Shown here one piece after another: positions 1 to 11,540 of a stretch of 64,000 bases of DNA. Every line of letters starts with the position of its first letter. Positions within the stretch are counted from its first letter, which is position 1. Both the position numbers and the translations under genes were made by a program. This DNA is from Actinernus sp. WN-2022. Taxonomy: Eukaryota; Cnidaria; Anthozoa; Actiniaria; Actinernidae. The DNA is taken from positions 434,001 to 498,000 of the forward strand of contig JAOWCC010000916.1 in the NCBI GenBank assembly GCA_030867875.1, read 5' to 3'. The notes under the pieces were generated by a model that searched no databases, had not been told where the DNA came from, and was given only the letters and a program-made list of their open reading frames with translations.

Positions 1-2086
1 AAAAGACTTATATATATCATATATATATATCCTTTATATTTCCATCAAACTTTCTTGACAGTTGTTGCTTTGGTAGACACAAGGAAACATAATAGGCTTT
101 GTTTTCCTTTGTGTTTGACGGTAACGAAGTAGCATGTTCAACCGTGAAACTCTGCCATTTTGGCCTGCAATGTTTTGATCACACATTTTCAATAATAAAA
201 GCGGTAGCCAGTCAGTCGCCTTTCTTTAGTTGCTCAATAATCTAAAGGCCGGTTTACATGACGCGTTTACTGATCCCGGGGCAAGGTGTGTCACGAGATG
301 AAAATGAGTTGTTTTGTGTATGACTTTATCTCTCATAACATTACATTTTTTTACAGGGAATGATGATAATTCAACTATAAAGAAATTTAATAAGAAATAC
401 GCCGCGGGATTAAACGTGTCATGTAAACAGGCCTTTAGATGAGTACTGCTGACTAGCTTTTCTGCGAGTTTAGGACAACTCATTTGCATAACGTCCCTTA
501 AATGACGTCATTTCAATGATTTGTAATGCTTTTTATACCAATACAACGACCATAAATCGCCCCAAAAATGCTTGAACATGTTTTACTGGTTAAACTTTAC
601 TGCGCCCAAATAAATGATTTCTGGCTAGGGCTTATCTATAGACACTTTAACTCGAGCCCCGAAGCCGTCATAACTTTAATTTTGTTTGCCAAATTCTGCT
701 CAAATCTTCACAAATAGTACACAATTTATTGATACAACTGATAAAGTCCAAATTTGACCCGATCACACATACTAATGACGTAATTGTGACGTAGGCAACC
801 CCACTTTTTGACATTTTGAGCCGGCATTACTCGAAATCTAGTCGAACGATTTTTTTTCAAACAACTGGAAACTGTTCAAACTTATAACACACGTACACAG
901 TGCAAATTGTATCGAAACCCTTGGGCGGAATTGGCCAAAATTTGGGCTGTGAATTTCTCATCTTACTAACGTTGTCAAAGTTGAAAGGACCGTAGCTTTC
1001 TGTCAATGGAAGTGATTAAAATCCAAGCTGGTTAAAAGTACTTCCCAAAGCTTAGTAAATCTTGATAGCAAACAAAATCGTGCTACCAAAACTGAACAAA
1101 ACAAAAGTTGTGAATATTTATTTCGATAGAGTAGAAAAGTGGAAAAATTGCAAAAACTCAAAATCTACAAATTTCAGGTTTTCAAAAAAGCTATAAATTC
1201 AATCTTTCATAAGAGTAATACACCAAATCCTATCGCTGAGAAATATCTACAATTGGAGATATAATTTTTCAAAGAGGAGCACATCAGAGCCGAGGTTTTG
1301 GATAGTGCTTTGCTTACATCTAGAGTGGGGTGAGGGGGTACAAGCGATAACTAATTTCTGTAAAAATATGTATAGATTGTTAGAAACTGGTTGTACGTCA
1401 CAATTACGTCATTAGTATGTGTGATCCAAGTCAAGATTTTGACATTATCAGTTGTATTAATAAATTGTGTACTGTTTGTTAACATTTGAGCAGAATTAGG
1501 CAAACATCTTAAAAGTTTTGACATTTTGTTTAAATTCGCAAAGTGGCTTCGGAGTTTCAATCGAGACGCCTTAAACGCTGCACCGTTTTTTAACGAAATA
1601 AAAACTAAAATACTCTCAAACTATCGTTTGTTCATTTCTGTATTATATATTTGAACCCATGGTCAGATGGGTGCACAAATTAGTTTTGTCGTACTAATAA
1701 AAAAAATCAAAACAAATTAGTTAGGTTCAACACGGGTATTTTGGATCAGTTCAAAAGCCGCAATTTTCTTGCAATATAAACGATTCGCTCGTGACACATT
1801 TTGCCCCGGGATCGGTAAACGCGTCGTGCAAACCGGCCTTTAGATTATTGAGCAACTAAAGAAAGGCGACTGACCGGCTACCGCTTTTGCTATTGAAAAA
1901 ATGTGATCAAAACATTGCAGGCCAAAATGGCAGAGTTTCACGGTTGAACTTGCTACTTCGTTACCGTCAAACACAAAGGAAAACAAAGCCTATTATGTTT
2001 CTTTGTGTCTACCAAAGCAACAACTGTCAAGAAAGTTTGATGGAAATATAAAGGATATATATATATGATATATATATAAGTCTTTT
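1..2086. repeat. Large foldback (inverted-repeat) element
   Basis: The first ~297 bases are repeated in inverted orientation at about 1793-2086, down to the terminal AT-rich stretch next to AAAAGACTT. The symmetry continues inside: about 605-800 pairs with about 1390-1580, both containing a segment around ACTAATGACGTAATTGTGACGT. No convincing protein is encoded, so this looks like a non-autonomous foldback transposon. The left end coincides with the window edge, so the true boundary and any target duplication may lie outside. The inner CTGGCTAGGGCTTAT segment near 620 resembles the terminal repeat of the foldback at 25.0-25.5 kb. Confidence 0.8.
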
Positions 2087-2131
2087 GCAGAGTTTTTTTG
2101 TTTCAGTGTATATATATTCACGAAGTAACTC

Positions 2132-2163
2132 CTGACGAGTGAGGACTTTGGTCCCCACGAAAC
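2132..2163 (+). ncRNA. Hammerhead-ribozyme-like core
   Basis: CTGACGA at 2132-2138 is followed by a helix-II hairpin: GTGAGGAC (2139-2146) pairs with GTCCCCAC (2151-2158), seven pairs and one A-C mismatch, around a TTTG loop. GAAAC follows immediately at 2159-2163. This is the conserved order of a hammerhead core. Hammerheads are known in Penelope-like retroelements and retrozymes, where helices I and III are short and activity can need dimers. I could not define a strong helix I or III, so activity is unproven. Confidence 0.5.
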
Positions 2164-2218
2164 AGTATTGTAGAGCGAAATATGAATCAACCAAAAATTT
2201 AAATACTCCGAATCCTTA

Positions 2219-2244
2219 GTATATATATATATATATATATATAT
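2219..2244. repeat. (TA)n microsatellite
   Basis: An uninterrupted run of alternating T and A of about 26 bases. It lies about 60 bases downstream of the hammerhead-like motif. Confidence 0.9.
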
Positions 2245-2824
2245 GATAACAAAACAATAACAATACTTTATTCGCACTCATAAATATGTTTATACAAAAA
2301 AACCCGGGAAAAAGATAGTATAATAAAGAGACAGGTTTGCAAAATGTGCGCATGTCCAGTCAGTGGTAGAAATTGCGGGAGCAGTTGTCAGAAAATATTC
2401 AGAAACTCAACGCATCGCAGCAAAGACTGGGGGTTAAGGAGAAAATCGCAAGTTTTATTAGTTTAGTCATCAAGCCAGTTAAATGTGAGACTCGTGCATG
2501 AAAGCACTTTAAATTAGAAGCTAATACTTTTCTTTAACAATGCTCTGAATTCAATAATTACAAGTGAAAATTCAACTAAAATGATGCGCGCAAGCGTGAT
2601 TTTGCGCTTACTCGACCCCAGACCTCTTCTCTTATTTCTTACATAATCGTGCATGCTTGACGAAATCAATTTCGTCTAGCATGCGCAATAAGAAATACGA
2701 AAACGGTCTGGAGAATGGATTTCCCAGTTTTGCAGACCTAAGTCAGGCCATTCTCGACCCCAGACCATTCTCTTATTTCTTACAAGATAATTGAAATAGT
2801 GAATGAGCTTTTCAGTGTATGTCA

Positions 2825-3229
2825 GCGTAGTGAGTTCGAGTTTTGTGTACTGTCTTTGTGTTTTGTGTACTGACTTTGTGTTGTGTGTAGCGAGTTCGAG
2901 TTTTGTGTACTGACTTTGTGTTTTGTGTAGTGAGTTCGAGTTTTGTGTACTGGCTTTGTTTTGTGTTTTGTGTACTGAGTTCGAGTTTTGTGTACTAGCT
3001 TGGAGTTTTGTGTACTAACTTGGAGTTTTGTGTACTAACTTGGAGTTTTGTGTAGTGAGTTCGAGTTTTGTGTACTGACTTTGTGTTTTGTGTACTGGCA
3101 TGGAGTTTTGTGTAGTGAGTTCGAGTTTTGTGTAGTGAGTTCGAGTTTTGTGTAGTGAGTACGAGTTTTGTGTACTGACTTTGTGTTTTGTGTACTGAGT
3201 TTTGTGTTTTGCACTTGTGGGCCACCGTA
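2825..3229. repeat. Minisatellite ending in GGGCCACCGTA
   Basis: Tandem imperfect copies of units built from GAGTTTTGTGTACTGACTTT, alternating GTACTGAC, GTAGTGAG and GTACTAAC variants. The array stops at GCACTTGTGGGCCACCGTAA. The other minisatellite at 7.6 kb has a different unit but stops at the same GGGCCACCGTA, which suggests that both are internal arrays of one transposon family with a conserved terminus. Open frames across the array are artefacts of the repeat. Confidence 0.85.
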
Positions 3230-3597
3230 ACCTGACCTAAAAAAAACGAATTATTGTAACGTTTGTTCGATCAGACAAGAGGGAGGAGATTTAGAAGAAA
3301 CTGGGTAAACGTGCAGGTAAAACATCCAGGAATCTCCCTCCTGTGAACGTACATTTTGGAAAGAGTGTCCATAAAGATGGAACGATACATATCAATGAAT
3401 CACTTACAACATATCGCAGGAAACTCTTTGGGAAAGTTTACTCATTCAAAGCTGAAACAACTTCAAATTCATCTGGACACAAAGTGGGAAAATCATGCTA
3501 AGAGAGCACGAAACCTCGAAGATATATGGATTTACTACCTTCAAAGAAGGATAAACAGTATAAAAACTTTAATGTAAGTACTCACTGAACATAACCC

Positions 3598-4645
3598 ATG
3601 CCATTTAAGACAATTAAAATAGCTGCACAGAAATTAACAAGTTCTGAACTACTTAACCAGAGTACTGTAATTAATGGTGGCTTAGGAACTTGTGAATATG
3701 AGAATTTGGATGACCTATTCAATATTATTCCAAACCCAGATAAAAATGATGAATCTGATTCAGCCTATATGCTTACAATACCATCATCTAATTATTACTG
3801 TCTATCCAAGATAAATGAATTACTAGATAGCCTTACACCCAAAGCTGTAACAATGTTCCATTGTAATATCAGAAGTTTAGGAAAGAACCTTGTTCTTATA
3901 AACGAATTACTATATAGCCTTGATAAAATACCAGATATCTTAGCAGTTACTGAAACTAGATTAAATAGTAAATGTAAATATCCCTAATTATATTTTTTGT
4001 ATCATGACAACTCACCAACAATGGCTGATGGTGTAGGAATTTATACAAGTGCGAGTCTAAATACCATTTTCAGGCACGATTTAAATTAATTTAATTTGAT
4101 TTAATCAAAATGCCTTTAGTAGAATCCAGCTGTATTGAAATTGACGCAGAGATATCGGTCCAAGCGTGATTGCTTGGGAAGAATAATCAAAATAATTTCG
4201 CATAGAAATAGATATCAAAAATCGCACACACGCTTTTGGAGATCAATGACCGCTTAACTAGACACAAATGTAATTACTTTGTAAGTCAAAAAACCCGGAG
4301 CTGGTAATTTTTATAAACGTCTTCATTATCGGGTTAAAGTGACTGTAGTTTTAAATCTAGAGTAATTCCGTATAAAATAACCGTTTACTGGCACTCTTCA
4401 GTTATCAACCTTTCCATCGATATATAGGTTCCCATATTGTTTTTCGCCGAGCGCCCGCGTAAACGCATTTTTGCGCAAATCACTTTTGAAGGTATCCAGT
4501 AACCTTAATCACTGCACACACTTAAACAATAATTCAACCTATTTTACCTTTCATGATTGTATCTTAGCTCTATCTTATCTATACGTTCTCTTTTCATTTT
4601 AATATATGTAACTGAACAGTGTCAATAAACATGAACTTGAACTTG
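3598..4645 (+). pseudogene. LINE fragment: truncated endonuclease ORF and 3' tail
   Basis: The frame 3598-3987 (129 residues) ends in a segment typical of the start of an APE-type LINE endonuclease: FHCNIRSLGKN near residue 88 and PDILAVTETRLN near residue 112. A stop follows, then a shifted frame continues with a YHDNSPT-like segment to about 4075. No reverse transcriptase follows. About 4560-4645 resembles a LINE 3' end with AATAAACATGAACTTGAACT. I read this as an internally deleted CR1/L2-type LINE. A 73-residue frame at 3356-3577 just upstream may be an ORF1 remnant but is not recognisable. Confidence 0.6.
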
Positions 4646-6379
4646 TACAGGAAGCTGTAGAGTGGAACTAAGAGGACAATCACAATAAGAGGCCAAGCTT
4701 TGGACCAGCAAGCACCCAGACGACCTAATCAAGGCTGTAAATAGCTGGTGCGTGTTTTTCGACGTCTGGGGAAAAAGAATGCTGATGGAAAAGGAAGTGC
4801 AACATATGAGTTCACTAGTTTGATGGGTTACATATAAAAAGCTGCTGATTTGTGATCTACATCATAAATTAGATCGCATTGTTACGCCCAACCACTCTGA
4901 CACAGTGGTACGTGAAAACCAGATAAATATTATAATTTATGGTTTTTAGTTGCTATTTGGGCAATTTCTGAATTACATACATGTATTATATTTACATTAG
5001 TATTATACATGCAGTACGTAGAGTACATACCATACATATTCCTGATCACAGGCACAAGAGTGGATAAAGTTATTCAAATCACTTGGGGCATCATGCCAAG
5101 GCTATCGCAAAGAGAGGGTCACTCCATATATGCACATGGTATATCACATCCCGAAATAAATGGAGCTACACAATGGCATCAAGACATTTTCAGGCCAAGG
5201 TGACCTTGGTATCTACATGTGTTGGGGTTTCTTGGTTAAATCTGTGCGAGATGGTTTGCACTCAATCAACAGAGATTCAAATGACAAAGGGCATGGCGGC
5301 CATGTTGGTGTACAGAACAAAAGAAGCTAACGAAGAATCTATTGTTAACTGTACACAAAGATGGCGGCTATGACGTAAAGTGCAAAGTACAAAGAGCCTA
5401 TTGTGTACAATTTATGCACTAGTGCACTATCATTAATATCATTGAAGACCAGCACATGAACCAATCAAAATCGGGCTGTTTGAGTAACAGCCAATCACCA
5501 TTTAGTGCGTGAAAAAAAAAAAATTCAGTGCACGCCTGCCCCCGACAGTGGACTTCAACTGAGGCTGAGAGGTTTCTTCTCTCGAGATTTCTTCTCTCAA
5601 GATTTACTTCAAACAGACCATATTTTCACAACAAAATCGTAAAATATTTTGGGGTCAGGTGTTCTTTCGATAGGCTTGAGTGACCATTGTCCAATATTTG
5701 TCACTCGTAAAATTAGGGGTGCCATGCCAAAGAGAATCTATCATAACACTATAAAATATAGATAATAAAAAAAACATTTATCCAAGCCATTTATGCTTGA
5801 TAAATGGTATAAATTATATACGGATTGCTTGGATACCTCGAAAGTACTAAACAATTCAGCGCCCTTTGAAGTTCAGGAAGATGTGCTGCCTGACCAGACT
5901 ACTTCAGGATTGCTTTCATTTAAGTTTCTTTCAAGTTTTGAACGACCAAGTCCATGTTCCAAGTACTAATATCTAACGACTCGACCACGTTACGTTTCAC
6001 AGCCGCCATTTTGTTGTTATTTTTCGCTTTTGTCAACTCGAGGACTGGTAACCAGAGATGCCATGCGTTCAAAACAAAATGGCGTCGGGTTAACGCTCGT
6101 GATCGATCATGAAGAACTATCGATAATATGAAGGGGTTATTGTTCCCAGAACGTTGGCAAATCACACTAAGATGTTGTGAAACTATCGTAAGAAGGTATT
6201 AAGTGTTCTTAAATGGTATTTTGGTCCAGTGAAGAAAAGGCAAACACGTAGCGATCGAGTCAACAGCTTACCGACCAATTTTTTACGGTGCAGATTCTTC
6301 ACTTTAGCCACAAAGCCCTTATTTATCCTGTGAGGTTATTGTTCTACTGCTGACAGCATGACAATAATAAAACTACAAA
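4646..6379. other. No recognisable gene
   Basis: Short open frames (for example 5083-5373 and 5920-6165) show no domain I know, and codon use gives no support. The stretch holds AT-rich unique-looking sequence, an A run at 5513-5522 and small CTTCTCTC repeats near 5575-5600. Confidence 0.5.
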
Positions 6380-6730
6380 AAGGGCTGCAAGATTAATATT
6401 TGACGCACCATTAATAACACCTTCTATCTCACTATTTAGCAAGTTGCAGTAGCTTTCTATCTATGACCTGATTAAAATCAGGAAATTAATGATAGTATAT
6501 AAAGTTATTAATAATCAAGCACCTGATAGTCTGATGAAAAAGTTTATAAGAACGAATGTGAGATCGAGTAGATCATCTAAAGTTAATTTTGCCCTCCCAA
6601 GGGCAGGGCTTATGAATATAGTACTGCTAGTCTTTTCAATTCATTACCAATGGATATTAAAAAGAACGCATCTTTAATTAGCAGCCAAACGTTTAAAAGA
6701 AAGTTTTAAAAAATATTTATAGAACAACAA
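6380..6730 (+). pseudogene. LINE reverse transcriptase C-terminal remnant
   Basis: Translations around 6380-6720 show the C-terminal end of a CR1/L2-type LINE ORF2 split by stops. In order these are a RAARLIFDAP-like segment, MIVYKVINNQAPDSLMKKF (about 6489), FALPRAGLMN and a terminal segment resembling FNSLPMDIKKN. The rest of the element is absent, so this is a short 3' LINE fragment. Confidence 0.6.
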
Positions 6731-7232
6731 AATAAAGTTTAGTCATTTGGAGGAAAGTAACTGCAACTTATGTAAATCTCAAAATTTGGTAAACTGTACT
6801 TTTTCGCGCTCGTCATGGCTGCTTGCACGTTTCATGTGCTCTATTTTATTAGTGTTTCTCTTCATCTATTGATGGTTTGGATCATCAAAATGGTCAAATT
6901 TACCCATCTAAAGACAGCAGCCTTGATGGGGGATCGGATCTCGCTGTTTATTGCCGTTCTAAGTGGAGTTCTGAGCATTTATACTACACAAACGTTCAAG
7001 TAGCACTGAAGCGTGTTAACGCTCAGTCACATTTCAAGCTTACTTATGCTGACGTCAAAACTACCAAACATGGAACCGTCTCTCTTGCTTTGCCGAATAA
7101 CTTACAATGGGACTGAGAATGGTTTAATGGCTGCCGCTTAAGCTGTACTTCGTGGTGATGTCGATGATGGCTTAGCAGGCCTCAACTCCCATCGATATGG
7201 CGTTTGATGTCGTAAAGTTGTCGTGGGAAGAA

Positions 7233-7390
7233 GGGACACCCTTCTCGCCGAGACGAGATATCCCTGGGCCAGGGACAACCCTATTACCCGGGACGAGTTT
7301 ATTCACAATGTAAACAGTTCGATTGTGGTTTACGGAGAAATGTATGGAAAGTTGTCCCTCCCCGGGCAACTCGGCGAGAAGGGTTATCCC
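7233..7390. repeat. Small inverted-repeat element (MITE-like)
   Basis: CCCTTCTCGCCGAG near 7239 is matched by CTCGGCGAGAAGGG near 7370. Inner segments around CCAGGGACAAC and GTTGTCCCT also pair. The GC-rich palindrome of about 158 bases contrasts with the AT-rich surroundings. No coding content. Confidence 0.6.
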
Positions 7391-7609
7391 ACTTTCTCCA
7401 TGTAACAAGGCACTAAGTCTCTCGTTAAAAATAAAGAACTATACGTTTATACCAACTTTATAACTCGCACAGTACTTACCGTAATCCTTCTCTACTCGTG
7501 TTCTGGCTCCACCGGTTTTTGTCAAGAACGTCACGAGTCAAAACCTTGACCCTAGTCTCCCGCGTTCGATTTTTACCGGGATCTGGAAGGCCTCGGTTGC
7601 TGCAGTGTA

Positions 7610-7770
7610 ATTGGATTTGTTGCATCGTATTTGAATTTGCTGCAGCGTATTTGGATTTGCGTTCGTGTATTTGGATTTGCGTTCGTGTATTTGGATTTGC
7701 TGCAGCGTATTTGGATTTGCGTTCGTGTATTTGGATTTGCGTTTCTGTATTGCACCTATGGGCCACCGTA
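7610..7770. repeat. Minisatellite of ~18-bp units ending in GGGCCACCGTA
   Basis: About seven to eight copies of a unit like GTATTTGGATTTGCGTTC, with a GCTGCAGC variant interleaved in alternating order. The array ends at CACCTATGGGCCACCGTAC (GGGCCACCGTA at 7760-7770), matching the end of the 2.8-3.2 kb array. Open frames on both strands across it are repeat artefacts. Confidence 0.85.
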
Positions 7771-8285
7771 CTTTTGCGAAAGCGAACCTGAAATGTTCTT
7801 TTAAAATCTAAAGTAGATTTTACCGTCTTATAACAGTATTTGGGAACATTAATTGTCTTCAACAAGGTTTAAGGTTTTAGAAGTCAGTTAAAAACTTGCA
7901 TATCGTGCTTTATCATGAGATATAAACTCGAGGGCGAAGCTCCTGCTCGTTTTTTTAACAAGTAGTTAGAATATTGTAATATGTAATTTCTGACGCTTGA
8001 GTGATGAAGGAACAAATTAGTCAAAAAATAATATTCTGATGGCACGATAGAGAGGTTGGGTTATCCTCTAGGGATATAGTCATACTATTTAAGTGCTTGG
8101 CGGAGAATATTGATCATTCTACATGTTAGTTTCCAAGCCCGGAAGCACGGATGCGCTTAAATTTGGTTTGAAACCATGTCTGTTTCGAAAGAAGTATAAA
8201 CCTTCATTCAACCATCATTCGAGATAAATAAACAACAACTAATTAGTAATATTTTGCGCTTAGTTTCATCATCCATAGTTTCACT

Positions 8286-9790
8286 GAAGAGGGCGAACTC
8301 AGAAAGCCTCAGATGAACAACTGAGAGAGATCAAGAAGATGAGAAATCAAGAACCAAAATCCTTTAATCAGAAAGGTAATGAGTTCCAATTCAATTCCAA
8401 AGTAAAAGATACACTGGAAGAAGCCACGACGGCTCTGGTGGCTAAGGCTAAGGAATCGCTTGCAGAAGATATGTCCCTTGTTGAACAAAGACAAAAGCTG
8501 ATTTTCTGGCTGATAAATCCGAATTTGACAGGAGAACGGCTGATGAATACCAGCAACACGAACTTGCAGACGATGAAAAGGATGAGAAGAAGATAAGACA
8601 TGCAGAGGAGACAGCTGAGAAGGCTGTTAAAGCTCTTGCAAGTAAGCAATCGATAGCCAAGAAACAAGTTTCAGCGAACCACTTCGTTAGGAATAGGAGT
8701 TCCTTCCAAGGTGGTCGACTCTCTAATCACGATCCCGCTCAAAAATGGAGATCTCAACGTGGTCCAACTGTTGGCCAGGCAAACATGACTTCACCCAAGC
8801 CTGGTAATTGCTTTGCTTGTTGCAAATTCGGCCGCTGGAAGGCTGATTGTTACCTCAAGGCCCGAGGCGCGAAATTTAAGACTACATATGGCAGGTGACT
8901 ATGTGCGGCTGGAGGTAAGGTACAGTTGTCTTTAGATTCTTATCAAGTAGATAGCAGCAAGGCTGAGGAGATTGAGGAATGTGATAACTATACTAATTAC
9001 AGTCATCGGTTAAAGGCAGACTATTCAAATCGATCAATCACTATCGGTGCTCCTGAATTTATCATGGATATTGTTAGAGACGGCTATAATATCCCATTTA
9101 TTTATAATCCACCGTCTAATGCTGCCATTAAGCATAAAGGTTTCGTTAGCGAAGCGATTTTGGAGTTATTACTGGATAACTGCATTGAAGAATTACATTT
9201 CATACCTGACATGATAAATCCTCTGTCTGTTTCCGTTCAAAGTAACAATAAGAAGAGACTCATTCTGGATTTAAGAGAGATTAATTTTCATATATACAAA
9301 CAGAAGTTGAAGTGCGAAGGTTTACATACTATCAGAGATATTTTTGGCCAAGACTATTTTGTTTGTTCCTTTTATCTCAAGTCAGGATACCACCATATTG
9401 ACATCTTTGCTGAACATCGTAAATATTTGGCCTTTTCGTGGGACCGTTTTACCGTTTGGCTTATCATCGGCCCCATTCATCTTTACTAAGATGTTGAAAC
9501 TGCTAGAAACACACTCGAGTCCGCTGGACGTTTCAGTTCTATTTTGCGACAGGATCTCGCTCTATGTGGATTTCTTGTTAATCAGGATAAGTCAGGTTGG
9601 GAACCCAAGAAAAGGTTTTCTTGGATTGGTTTCTCTATTGACACAGAGAAAGGTTCTTTCCATGCCATCGATAGGAGGGTTGAAAAACTTGTTCTGAATT
9701 ACATGCTGTTCTTATAAATATTTCCGTGTCCAGAACGATTCCAGTTCGGAATTTGGCTTCTATTGTGGGTCAAATGATTTGGATGACTGC
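8286..9790 (+). pseudogene. DIRS-like retrotransposon remnant (gag end and RT)
   Basis: From about 8339 a charged, helical gag-like segment leads to a zinc-knuckle-like CFACCKFGRWKADC near 8812-8860, where the expected His position is Trp. The frame from 8926 then reads as reverse transcriptase of DIRS type: KKRLILDLREINFHIYKQKL (about 9253), SFYLKSGYHHIDIF, RKYLAFSWD. After a frameshift it continues with LPFGLSSAPFIFTKMLK near 9450-9500. The segment that should carry the catalytic YADD box is deleted, and the frame resumes with CGFLVNQDKSGWEPK and FSWIGFSIDTEKG (RNase H side). No tyrosine recombinase is seen. DIRS assignment is by family memory of these motifs. Confidence 0.7.
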
Positions 9791-10608
9791 TAGCTGAGGT
9801 AGTGTGGGGCAAGATTCAAGAACCGAAAATAGTTATCAACAACATTTCAACATTCAACATTTTCGTTCAACCTCAACAACTAAACCCAATCAACTTCAAC
9901 ATCGAAAATAAATTCAACAGTAAAACCATGTCAAAATCAACATTTTAAGTCTTCTCAAATTCAAGACACAAAAATGTTATCAACATCAACAAAGAAAATT
10001 TCCGTTCAACAATTTGGGACCGAGCGTGGAATTCTCGTCGAGAGGGACAGGGAACGAATTAACATTGTTGTCATTCCAAAATGGCGGGAAGTGACAGTCA
10101 CACCAAAGATGGCGGACGAAGAGCGAATTCGTTAATGTGTACGAGAGGAGTTAGAATTGAATTCGATTTCTCGAACTAGGAATCTCGTTCGTTCTGCTGC
10201 AGCGTCAGCTGCCAGAGAGCTGGAACAGCCCTTTCCTGTAGTTACCGCTAATTAAGGCTCATCTCTGGATACATCTCTATTGTCTCCACCTTGGATATCC
10301 ACCTCTGATCCATCTCTGACAAGCAGTAGCAAGGGCAAGAGATCTAGACCTTTCGCCTCGCACACATGACGATTTAAGAAAATTAATCCTGATGTTAAGA
10401 TTCAGAAAATTCCAAAGACTGTTTGTTTGGCTCTTAGAGAAGCCAAGTTAGGAAGTCGAATTGACTGATGATGGGGGATATTAAGACTACTTCATTACTT
10501 ATGACGTAATTGTGGTTAAAGGAGAATTTGACTTAGTAAGTAACCACAGAAAGGATGACATAAGAAGAGAACTTGGAGCCGTTTTTATTAGAAAAAAATT
10601 ATCTCCAT
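9791..10608. other. Non-coding stretch with CAAC-rich simple sequence
   Basis: About 9830-10015 is dominated by irregular TCAACA/TTCAACA repeats. The rest shows no frame or RNA that I recognise. Confidence 0.5.
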
Positions 10609-10857
10609 TTAAGGGACGGTCATTATTTAAGGGGAGTACCGGGTTGGATAAAAAAAACAATTTCCCAGATTTTTTTTAGAATCAGGTCGGATATTTTTCC
10701 AAAAAAAAAAAACGTATGGGTTTTGACCTGAATTTTTCATATCCCGTTACATAGTTGATTAAAAAATTCCATACCCCGTAGGGTTTCCTTAAAAAAAAAT
10801 CATACTATGATTTTTATCCAACCCGGTACTCCCCTTAAACAACGACCGGTCCCTTAC
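10609..10857. mobile_element. MITE with ~50-bp inverted repeats, possible TTAA target
   Basis: AAGGGACGGTC at about 10611 and GACCGGTCCCTT near 10844 open matching arms. The match extends through GGGGAGTACCGGGTTGGAT and its complement. The left edge reads TTAA and the right edge TTAC, which would fit a piggyBac-type TTAA target with one base change. The 249-bp length and lack of coding content fit a non-autonomous element. Confidence 0.65.
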
Positions 10858-10931
10858 TATGTACAACTTCGATTTTGTTAAGAGATATAGGAATGTAATC
10901 TCTATTCCTATGTGACAATGGCCGCCTTTGT

Positions 10932-11540
10932 GTGAGATTGCTGACAGCTGACAGAGAAGAGATTGTAGCCCAAAGTCAAATTGTGGAAAAAGAAGGAAAT
11001 CCATCCAAGCCAACAGGCAGTCAAGAAGTCTGCACTAGTGGACCTAGGGCCTCAACCATCGTCCAACCAATTCGAAGTACCTTGAGTGATGATGGTGATG
11101 AGCTTCCAGCCTCTGGGGTGGTGTATGCTCTAAGCACTCAGCAGAAAATGTATCTGCTGTGTTTCCTGATATCCCCTTGCATGTAGTGCAACATGCTGTC
11201 ATTACGCACGGAAGCATGAACAATGCTGTTAATGCTCTCCTAACATACAGACCAGCCCCAGTCAACAATCTCCAAACAACACTTCCATCCGAGGCCAGGG
11301 AAACTGAAGGGATGAACGAATCAAAGAATCTTCCTTAAATATTCCAGCGGCTTAAAGCAAAGATACACCCAAGAGGAATGAGAAAAAAGTTGAAGGTTGA
11401 TCGTGATGATGAAGCCATAGATGTCTACACATATTACAAAAGCCAGATTTTGACCCCTTAGCACCCATATCAGTATCTGTGAAGGGTGAGCCAGCAATAG
11501 ACACTGGAGATGTTCTAATTAGCTCATAGCCTTGTAGTAG
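10932..11540 (+). pseudogene. Broken CUE/HECT-like gene fragment
   Basis: One frame reads a CUE-like segment around 11159-11260: VFPDIPLHVVQHAVITHG followed by NAVNALL. The frame continues to a stop near 11338, after which similar charged sequence goes on in frame. Near 11445-11520 a shifted frame reads PDFDPLAPISVSV and GEPAIDTGDVL, resembling the start of HECT-type domains in multi-copy cnidarian genes (G2E3-like). The stop and frameshift make it a pseudogene or a set of mis-joined exons. The ubiquitin-ligase assignment rests on short segments only. Confidence 0.4.

Noticed and set aside
5083..5373. 96-residue frame as a host gene
   Set aside because: No domain, no splice signals and composition like its surroundings.
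7476..7865. Open frames on both strands through the 18-bp repeat, and similar frames at 2995-3225 and 19,559-20,190
   Set aside because: They exist only because the repeat unit length is a multiple of three or lacks stops. The protein sequence is pure repeat.
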